DNA from: an uncultured Alistipes sp.
GTDB taxonomy: Bacteria; Bacteroidota; Bacteroidia; Bacteroidales; UBA932
Length of the DNA stretch: 16,022 nt
Direction: 5' to 3'
NCBI GenBank assembly: GCA_900544195.1
Contig: UQUJ01000069.1
Location: 1-16,022 of the forward strand
The notes under the pieces are model-generated. The model made no database searches. It saw nothing but the letters and a program-made list of their open reading frames with translations, and was not told the DNA's origin. Below are positions 1 through 7,200 of the stretch, in pieces; positions within the stretch are counted from its first letter, which is position 1; every line of letters begins with the position of its first letter. Position numbers and translations under genes: made by a program.

Positions 1-155
1 TAGCATAGTAGTGAAGATGTCTTCACCGCATTGCCGTATGCAAAAGGAAGGAGGTATTTTGATGCGGTTGCCCTGACTTCGAATAAACGTCGGCGGACTT
101 CGAAAAATGTCATTGAACCGGAGTATGGTAATCCTTAAAAATAAGTTTCATATTC
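1..155. other. unassigned sequence at left edge
   Basis: I see no gene that can be supported here. One frame is open from the window edge to a TGA at 74-76, and another runs from 4 to a TAA at 136-138 without a usable start; either could be the tail or remnant of something to the left. Visible structures are a near-perfect palindrome GTGAAGATGTCTTCAC (11-26), a 9-base direct repeat GACTTCGAA (75-83 and 96-104, 21 bases apart), and one copy of CATATTC at 149-155, directly after the phoH stop. An AGGAGG-like string before an ATG at 62 leads only to a four-codon frame. Confidence 0.4.
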
Positions 156-1529
156 TTACAACAGCCGTGACGCTATGTCGGAAAGCTCGCTTCTTTCTCC
201 AATTTTGAGGAATATGTGCTCGAACAATTTCTGCCCGTCCATCTTCTCATTCAAATGGGACAGGCCGTTGGACCATTGATCCAAGTAAGGTTGGTCAATC
301 TGGAATATGTCGCCAGTGAACACCATCTTTGTGCCTTCTCCCGCCCTCGTGATGATGGTCTTCACCTCGTTTGGCGTGAGATTCTGCGCCTCGTCGCAGA
401 TGAGGAACACACGCCCCAGACTCCTGCCCCTGATGTAGGCCAGAGGGGAGATCAGCAGTTTCTCCTCCTTAAGCATGGCCTCTATCCTCAAGGCTTCCTT
501 GCTGGAAGGACGGAACTGTGCCTTGATGACGTTCAGGTTGTCCATCAAAGGCTGTACGAAAGGACTCATCTTGGCCTTCTGGTCTCCCGGGATGAAGCCG
601 ATGTCCTGATTGCCAAGCACTATCGTCGGTCTTGTAAGGATGATCTGGTCGAAGTCCTTGGCCTGCTCGATGGCTGCGGCCAGCGCCAGCAGGGTCTTTC
701 CGGTTCCCGCTCCGCCTGTCATCGAGACAAGCTGGATGGCCGGGTTCAGGCAGGCGTCCAAAGCGAATTTCTGCTCGTCGTTGCGCGGGCGTATTCCGTA
801 GGCTTCCTTGTTCTTGACCAGAACAATCTTGTCCCTGTTCTCATCGAACCTCGCGCAGATCGTGCTGTCCTGCCCCTTGATCTTGTAAAGCTGGTTGGCC
901 TTGGGCCTGGCTTTGCAGACGGCCTTCCAGTCCACGGCGGTCTCCTGGCTGTAGGCAAGGCTCTGCAGCGCCTCAGGAGAGAGTCCTTCAAGGAACTGGA
1001 CTTCCTTGTTGGAGTTCTCGATCTTGTCCTCGTCGATCCTGTCGGTCAGGTAGTCCTGCACCTCCATCCCGGCGGCCTTCGCCTTCATCCTGAGGTTGAT
1101 GTCCTTCGTGACGAGGGCGACGAACCTGTCCGGATTGTTGTCTCTGGTCCAGATTGCGGTGGCAAGGATCCTGTGGTCGGGAATATCATCGTAGAACATC
1201 CCTTTCATGCTCTCCGGGAAAGGATGCCCAGGGTCTATCCTGATGTTCCCCAGTCCTCTTCCGATCGGTACACCGTACTTCCCGAACGATTTCCCGTCGG
1301 TGATGTGGTCGATGTCCCTCATGAAGCCTCTGGCGTTGAAAGCCAGATTGTCGTTGCCTTTCTTGAATTTGTCAAGTTCCTCGATGACGGCGATCGGTAT
1401 CACCAGGTCATTGTCCTGAAACTTGCGGATGGCCTTGTGGTCGTGCAGGATGATGTTCGTGTCAAGAACAAAGATTTTGGGCTTCCTGCCGCCCCCTCCG
1501 CCGTGCGGAGTGTCAGCGTATCTTGCCAT
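156..1529 (-). CDS. phoH: PhoH family ATPase with N-terminal PIN domain
   Basis: This encodes a 457-residue cytoplasmic protein that fuses a PIN-type nuclease domain to a PhoH ATPase, the PhoH2-like architecture. The PIN part covers about residues 17-150 and begins with the acidic motif VLDTNI (D23, N25); a later conserved acidic segment is KDINLR. The PhoH part occupies roughly residues 250-457, with Walker A GGAGTGKT at 272-279 and Walker B as LICDEAQN with D379 and E380. PIN-PhoH proteins of this kind have been described as RNA helicase/RNases linked to toxin-antitoxin-like or RNA-turnover roles; the role here is inferred. The N-terminus has a short glycine run (residues 10-14). The gene lies 60 bases downstream of the PurL-like gene on the same strand and could be cotranscribed with it. 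A 441-residue open frame on the opposite strand is a shadow. Confidence 0.93.
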   Translation of the reverse strand: MARYADTPHGGGGGRKPKIFVLDTNIILHDHKAIRKFQDNDLVIPIAVIEELDKFKKGNDNLAFNARGFMRDIDHITDGKSFGKYGVPIGRGLGNIRIDPGHPFPESMKGMFYDDIPDHRILATAIWTRDNNPDRFVALVTKDINLRMKAKAAGMEVQDYLTDRIDEDKIENSNKEVQFLEGLSPEALQSLAYSQETAVDWKAVCKARPKANQLYKIKGQDSTICARFDENRDKIVLVKNKEAYGIRPRNDEQKFALDACLNPAIQLVSMTGGAGTGKTLLALAAAIEQAKDFDQIILTRPTIVLGNQDIGFIPGDQKAKMSPFVQPLMDNLNVIKAQFRPSSKEALRIEAMLKEEKLLISPLAYIRGRSLGRVFLICDEAQNLTPNEVKTIITRAGEGTKMVFTGDIFQIDQPYLDQWSNGLSHLNEKMDGQKLFEHIFLKIGERSELSDIASRLL

Positions 1530-1553
1530 ATGTGTTATTAATTATCATTTCCA

Positions 1554-1581
1554 CGGCAATCTCCATTTGCCGCTTGCAAAT
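1554..1581. repeat. two overlapping alternative hairpins between PurL-like gene and phoH
   Basis: In the 60-base gap between the two minus-strand genes, CGGCAA (1554-1559) can pair with TTGCCG (1567-1572), and ATTTGC (1565-1570) can pair with GCAAAT (1576-1581). The two stems share TTGC, so they exclude each other. This could be a weak attenuator-like element or processing site in the leader of phoH; there is no T-run to make a clear terminator on the minus strand. No promoter match was found in this gap. Confidence 0.3.
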
Positions 1582-1589
1582 AATGAATC

Positions 1590-2747
1590 TCAGTCTTCCC
1601 CTTCCGATGTCTGGCTGCCGAGCAGGGATTGCAGTATGTTCGCTATTCCGCTGCCGCAGGTCTTCACATTGACTTCGCCGGTGCCGACGACCGGATGCCC
1701 GGCAGGGTAGTAGGCGATGTCCTGAAGCAGGAATTCGGCGTCAACATAATCGTAGTCTGAATCCTTGATCTGAAGGATCGCTCCCGGGACCTCGGAAAAC
1801 AGGATTCTGACATTCTGGTCCTCGCCGTATGCGCTCTTGATACCGCTGATGTCGATCTCGGCTCCGACATCCCCCGAGCACATCAATTTCAGTGCCGTAA
1901 GCAGTCCTCCGTCGCACACTGTCACGGCCGACATCGCGATTCTGTCTTCGATGAACTCCCTTACGACCTCGTAACAGTCAATGAAATAGTCCGCATCTCC
2001 GATTTCCGGGAAATTGTCCCCGTTCTGCCCGAGGGCGTCACAGAGGAGCGACCCTCCAAGTCTGAAGTCACACGAGTCGAACGGAACATAGATGATCCAA
2101 CTGTCAGGGTCGGCCACCAGTTTGTCCGGAACCGCCCTGCGGCGGCCAAGCACCGGATGCTCGCTGCCGAAAGGAGCGTCTTCGGGCAGGAATATGTCGT
2201 CTTCATCCAGATTTCCGGTCTTCTCGCACGCTCCAACCTTGAAAGAAGTCTGGCAGATTCGTCCACTTTCAGAGAATGAGTACCCGCTCAGGCATATTCC
2301 CAAATCATTGATGTAGTCGGCCGTGGCTTCCGCCGAAGAGTAGAACGCTGCCATATTCCCGAGCGGCTTGCCGTTCCACTTCCATTTCGCGGCCAAGGTC
2401 AGGTCGCCGAGCTTGAAACGGCCGTTCATCCACGCGGCGTCCAAAAGAGCCTTTGCGATCCTGCCTCTGGTATAAGAATCCGCGAATGCCGCCGGAAACG
2501 GCCTTGGCTCCTCCAAAAGCGAGGCAACGGTCGCCAGATAGCCATGAACATTCTGATTCAGAAACTTTTTAATTGACGGCGACGGATCCGTGCTTTCATC
2601 GACAATCGGCTCGAACTCTCCGCTTTCCGTGTTCGGCTTCACTTCCGCAGACGCAAGGCAGTCGTCAAGCATCTCAGCCGGAGTCAGCCGTCTGGAAACG
2701 CCGTCTATGATGTACTTCGAATGAAGCGCTGATGTTTTTTCTTTCAT
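1590..2747 (-). CDS. PurL-like (AIR synthase-related) protein, truncated, catalytic function uncertain
   Basis: This 385-residue protein resembles the second half of the FGAM synthase (PurL) ATPase/AIRS core. Residues about 95-170 look like the helix-rich PurM/PurL N-terminal-type region (pattern LAAKWKWNG, then SAEATADYINDLGICLSG). They are followed by a strand and LGGS at 230-233, as in PurL before the C-terminal AIRS domain. CDGGLLTAL with D279 matches the PurL DVSDGGL helix, and LFSEVPGAILQI matches the LFSE...RF strand. The glutaminase domain, the first AIRS half and the usual SGKDS-type nucleotide loop (here SGYSFSES) are missing or changed. Full Bacteroidetes PurL is about 1230 residues, so this is a shortened paralog or a structural or regulatory relative, not the main purine enzyme. 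It is cytoplasmic, with no signal. Its start lies 65 bases from the preferred start of divergent folC. Family assignment is by recalled motif pattern only. Confidence 0.72.
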   Translation of the reverse strand: MKEKTSALHSKYIIDGVSRRLTPAEMLDDCLASAEVKPNTESGEFEPIVDESTDPSPSIKKFLNQNVHGYLATVASLLEEPRPFPAAFADSYTRGRIAKALLDAAWMNGRFKLGDLTLAAKWKWNGKPLGNMAAFYSSAEATADYINDLGICLSGYSFSESGRICQTSFKVGACEKTGNLDEDDIFLPEDAPFGSEHPVLGRRRAVPDKLVADPDSWIIYVPFDSCDFRLGGSLLCDALGQNGDNFPEIGDADYFIDCYEVVREFIEDRIAMSAVTVCDGGLLTALKLMCSGDVGAEIDISGIKSAYGEDQNVRILFSEVPGAILQIKDSDYDYVDAEFLLQDIAYYPAGHPVVGTGEVNVKTCGSGIANILQSLLGSQTSEGED

Positions 2748-2775
2748 TCCGCTAGAATATGTCCGTAAATTTAAG

Positions 2776-2783
2776 TAAATTTG
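2776..2783 (+). promoter_or_regulatory. putative -7 element of folC promoter
   Basis: TAAATTTG matches the Bacteroidetes -7 consensus TAnnTTTG exactly. It would place transcription start near 2790, upstream of the ATG triplet at 2813-2821 but downstream of the ATG at 2759, which supports the later folC start. I see no good TTG at the -33 position; a GAATATG copy (2755-2761) lies in that area instead. Confidence 0.45.
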
Positions 2784-2812
2784 AGTTCAGTTCAAAAAAA
2801 CAAGTACATCGG

Positions 2813-4195
2813 ATGATGATGGAACCATTTTCCAAAAAGAGTTATCAGAAAAAGGTAGAGGCGATATTCACCAGATTCCCCTCGGTTCAGAAAGTTCCGT
2901 TCAAGGATGCTTACAAACCCGGACTTGAGAATATGCTCCGGTTCGAGGAAGCCCTTGGCAATCCGCACAATAGCCTGAGAACGATACACGTCGCCGGAAC
3001 GAACGGCAAAGGCTCGGCCGCGAATATGCTCGCTTCGGCGTTGGCAGCCTGCGGCCTCAAGGTCGGGCTCTACACCTCGCCTCACATCGTGGATTTCAGG
3101 GAGCGCATGAGGGTCGCCGGTCCGGATGGAGGTGCGGAACTTGTGTCCGAGGAATATGTCTATGACTTTCTTTGCCGTTACGAGGCCGACATGGATGCCC
3201 TGAGCCTGTCCTTTTTCGAGATTACGACCGGTATGGCGTTCAAATGGTTTGCCGATCAGAAGGTTGATGTCGCCGTCATAGAGGTCGGTCTCGGTGGCCG
3301 TCTTGACAGCACGAACGTCATAACTCCTGACCTTTCGATAGTCACCGGCATCGCTCTGGACCATTGTGCCTTGCTTGGAGACACATTGGCGGAGATTGCC
3401 GCCGAGAAGGCCGGAATATTCAAAAAAAACGCCCCTGCCCTTGTCGGGGAATATCTTCCGGAGACGCGTCCTGTCTTCGAGGCAAAGGCTGCGGAGGTCG
3501 GATGCCCCCTGACGTTCGCCGAGGATGTGGAACCTTCGCTGTGGCACAGAAGCGATGAGATTCTAAGGAATATGGACCTTCGAGGTGAGTACCAGAGGAA
3601 AAACCTCCGCACCGTGCTCGCCGCCATCGATATATTAAGGAATATGCCTGAATATGCCGGTCTGTCGGATTCCCGGGCTGTCGTCACCGCCATAGTCCGC
3701 ACGGCTTCCAGAATGGGCTTCCACGGCCGTTGGGAAAGGCTTTCTCTCCAGCCGTTCATCATCGCGGACATCGGCCACAACCCAGCGGCCTTGCAGGAGA
3801 ACTTCGCCCAGCTGGAGTCGATGGTGGCTGACGGTGAGTGTTCTTCGCTGATTCTGGTCTATGCCATCATGGCCGACAAGGATCTGGACGGCATTATGCC
3901 GCTGATTCCCGCCGACGCCACCTGCATATTCACGAATCCAGAGATTCACCGCGCGCTTCCGGAGAAGGAACTGACAGCGCGGTACCGTGCTTTCTGCGCC
4001 GCGAACGGTAGGTCTGTGAACCGCATCTACGACGCTTCTGATGTGCGTCAGGCTCTTTCAATGGCTATCAATCTGGCGCGTGAGACGTCGAGGATGCCGG
4101 ACAGCGCTCGCTTCTGCTTCCCGCTGATCTACGTCGGCGGCAGTACCTATCTTGTGAGCGAGGCCGTGCAAATTCTGAAGTCCTTACAATTGTAG
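2813..4195 (+). CDS. folC: bifunctional folylpolyglutamate synthase / dihydrofolate synthase
   Basis: FolC adds L-glutamate to dihydropteroate and then to folates, using ATP, in the cytoplasm. Features seen are the Mur-ligase-type P-loop with core AGTNGKGS (G62-S68 from this start), the substrate loop LYTSPHIVDFRERM, the glycine-rich VIEVGLGGRLDSTNV motif, IALDHCALLGDTLAEIAAEKAGIFK, and the C-terminal-domain start GRWERLS followed by IADIGHNPAAL. Length is 460 residues from 2813, normal for the family. Three consecutive in-frame ATGs (2813, 2816, 2819) precede EPFSKKSYQ. The frame stays open to an ATG at 2759, but those 18 extra residues are not family-like and a -7 element falls inside them, so I prefer the later start. 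The gene diverges from the PurL-like gene. A weak hairpin follows at 4232-4251. Confidence 0.95.
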   Translation: MMMEPFSKKSYQKKVEAIFTRFPSVQKVPFKDAYKPGLENMLRFEEALGNPHNSLRTIHVAGTNGKGSAANMLASALAACGLKVGLYTSPHIVDFRERMRVAGPDGGAELVSEEYVYDFLCRYEADMDALSLSFFEITTGMAFKWFADQKVDVAVIEVGLGGRLDSTNVITPDLSIVTGIALDHCALLGDTLAEIAAEKAGIFKKNAPALVGEYLPETRPVFEAKAAEVGCPLTFAEDVEPSLWHRSDEILRNMDLRGEYQRKNLRTVLAAIDILRNMPEYAGLSDSRAVVTAIVRTASRMGFHGRWERLSLQPFIIADIGHNPAALQENFAQLESMVADGECSSLILVYAIMADKDLDGIMPLIPADATCIFTNPEIHRALPEKELTARYRAFCAANGRSVNRIYDASDVRQALSMAINLARETSRMPDSARFCFPLIYVGGSTYLVSEAVQILKSLQL

Positions 4196-4231
4196 GATTT
4201 CTGGTTGTTATATAAGGTCACTTCGATGCCG

Positions 4232-4251
4232 AATCTTCTTGCAAGATTTTT
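4232..4251 (+). terminator. weak hairpin with T-run after folC
   Basis: AATCTT (4232-4237) pairs with AAGATT (4243-4248) around a five-base loop, and the arm merges into TTTTT (4247-4251). It is A/T-rich and only six pairs long, so it is at best a leaky terminator between folC and the macroglobulin gene. The same bases contain GATTTTTG (4245-4252), one mismatch from the TAnnTTTG -7 element, which could instead be a promoter for the next gene. I cannot decide between the two. Confidence 0.3.
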
Positions 4252-4287
4252 GCAGGGTGGGATTTATACATAGCGATAACACTTTTA

Positions 4288-7200
4288 ATGATGAAAACCA
4301 ATATGCTGATAACTTCCGCCATGGTGGCGATTTTTTGTCTTGTGGCGATAACCACGGTCGCGTTTGTCAGAAAAGATAATGGTCAGAACCCTGCAAAGGA
4401 TAGCCTTGTGCTGACTGACCTGTGGAAGGAATATTCCGCCGCTCAGAAAGCCGACCGCCCGAAAGAAATGGCCTCCATTCTTGACGCCATCATCTCGAAA
4501 GCCAAGGCCGAACGTCTGAACTATGACTTCTACACCGCCGCCAACAGGAAGGTTGAGATTGTGGGCAACCGTGACTGGAAGCTGCGCGAGGAGTATGATA
4601 AGTGGCTTGACAATGAGGTGGATGAATATGCCGAACCGATCGTGACCTTTTATCACCGGCGCTCCGAAGGGAGTCCTGCATCGCTCGTTGATTATGTTCT
4701 GGTCAACAAGGCCAGGCTTCAGGCGGCCAGAAACGGCGCTTTCTACGGCGACGGACTGGATGACCTGTGGACGGGGATGATCAAGGATGATTATGAATAT
4801 GCCCTCTGGTTCCTGGCCGTCATCAATCGTTCGGAGAAGGCGATGTCGCTTCTGGGGGAATATGTCGGCGATTCCTACCCGAAGGCCGCCTACCTTGAGT
4901 ACCGCCGGATGGCTGATAAGAACTATAAATACAATGATCAGGGACGTGCCGAGAAGATGGCCGCCGCCCGTTCGTTCGCGGATAAGTATGCTGGAAAGGC
5001 TATGTCCCTGTACGGCAAGGCCATCGTGTTCAGAGGCCGGTTTGACAGCCTGTCAAGGATTAGTGACTCTTATGCCGGCCGGAGATCTTCGGACGCCGGG
5101 CTTGTCGAAGCGTCTTATAAATCCCTTCGCAATGATTGCAGACTTGCCGAGAAGGAACGCCTGTCATATTCAAAAGGTATCGAAAAGGATATCGCCGGAA
5201 AGGTGAATGATTTCAAACTGTTGATGGAATCCCTTGACAGGAAGGAGATAGGAATAGCTTTCGAGAAAGGTGTCGCCGTCCTCACCCTTCGCAATCTGGC
5301 GAAAGTCGACGTGGAGTTCGTTCAGGATGTCAAAGGAGCCAAGCCTTTGATCCGCAAGACGGTGAACAACCCCAGGAAAAGTTTTTATGTTCAAGACACT
5401 GTGAAGGTTGAACTTCCGAAATGCGATGACGGAGACTACATATTCACTGTAAGGAACGGGAAGGTGGTCTCAAAGGCCGAATGGGAAAAGAAGACCCTTT
5501 CCATCGCCGTGCGCAAGGACAGCGAGAAGCTGCGTTTCTTTGTCGCTGACTATCTGACCGGCGAGCCTGTGGAAAAGGTTGATCTTGAGATACTTCGCTC
5601 AGGTAAGACCATTGCCGGGGCCAAGGATGTGGAACTTTGCAAGGACGGATTCACTCCTTTGCCTGAAGAGATTGCTGGCAGTCTGAAGAACGGTGCGGCG
5701 AGCTGCCTGGTCGCGTCATACCGTGATCAGGACGGATTCCTCCACAAGACTGATGAACACTACATCTACGGGAACTCTGGTTATGTGTCGGATCAGAATG
5801 ACGATCCGGGAACGTTCTGCGAGATATTCACGGACAAGTCGGCCTACAATCCGGGAGAGAAGGTGGAGTTCAAGGCCGTCCTTTACAAAGGAGACATGGG
5901 CAAGAGTCTGCATACCTTGGAGGCCGGTGTCAAAGTGAAGGCCGAACTCGTCAATGCTGAGGACAAGACAGTCGGGAACAAAGAATTGACTACCAATGAA
6001 TATGGCTCTGTGGCTGGCTCGTTTGACATCCCTTCCGGAGGCAGGAACGGTCATTTTCAGGTGTGCGTTACCGGCGATGGCGTGAACTCGTCGAAAGGAA
6101 TCGTCGTGGATGAGTTCATCCTTCCGACCTACGACCTTGCCTTTGACAAGACCGACAGGCTTTTCATTGCCGGCGACACCGTTGAGGTGACCGGCAAGGT
6201 GTCCAGTTTCAGCGGACATCCGCTGTCTGCCGCATCAGTGACCTATTCTGTTGGCCGGCACGGGAGAACTTTCGCCTCGGGAAAACTGCTTTTGGATGCG
6301 GACGGTTCGTTCACGGTACGCTTCGGAACTGATGACAATGATGGCCTCGCCTTCTATGGCGTGACCGTCAAGGTGACGGATGCGACAGGGGAGACAAAGG
6401 AATTCTCCAGGATGGTCTCGGCTCTGAAATATTTCAACCTTGCTGTTGATGTGACAAATGCGTCCAAGGGTGACATCAATCCTTCGGATGGCGCATGGCG
6501 CGGCACTCCATTTATGGTTTCCGGAGATAAGGCCATTGTGTCGTTCGGAGTCAAGGATTCGAGAGGCGGTAAGGTTAACTCTCCTGTTGAAGTAAGGTAT
6601 TTATTGTCAGATGATTCTGGCAAGAATTTGGCTTCTGGCGAGACGTTCTCCGGCAAGACGGAGGAACTCGCGCTTCCGGCGGCCGGAATGTACCTGCTTG
6701 AGGTTAATGCTGAAATCGTCAGGGAAGACGGCCGTAAGGTGACTGCCCAGACAAAGTTGATGATACTTCGTGTGGATGATTCGGCTACAGTACTTGATGC
6801 TAAGGTCAAGAACATATTTAAGTTGGTGGGCGGCTGCGCTGACGGCATCTTGAAAACCGGTGAGGACATCAAGGTTCAGTTCGGTGTCGGGGAAGGCCCT
6901 GTCTGGGCTGTTGTGGAGCTGTTCGGGGACAAGCGTCAGCTGCTTGAGCACAAGATGATCCATCTTGACGGCAAGGTGGGAGAAAAGGGCTCTTTGACGG
7001 AAATTGTATATGATTATAAGGAGGAATATCCTGACGCCGTCCGGTTGATGGTATTCTATTTCCGGGACGGGTCGAGACGCATGTTCAACCAGGAGTTCAG
7101 GCGCGAGCGCAAGACTCTTGAACTGCCGCTGGCATTCTCTTCGTTCACGGACAAGGCTTTGCCTGGTACGGAATATTCATTGGCTTTGAAGTCTGTCCCT

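Noticed and set aside
14..76. AGGAGG-like ribosome site before ATG at 62
   Set aside because: The frame stops after four codons, and such sites are rarely used in this phylum.
216..1541. 441-residue open frame on the + strand opposite phoH
   Set aside because: It lies wholly antisense to a gene with clear PIN and Walker motifs and its translation (Leu/Val/Asp/Arg-rich, no domain) is typical of an antisense shadow in G+C-rich codon positions.
2759..2812. Upstream folC start adding 18 residues
   Set aside because: The added residues are not family-like and a perfect -7 element falls within them; starts at 2813-2819 fit better.
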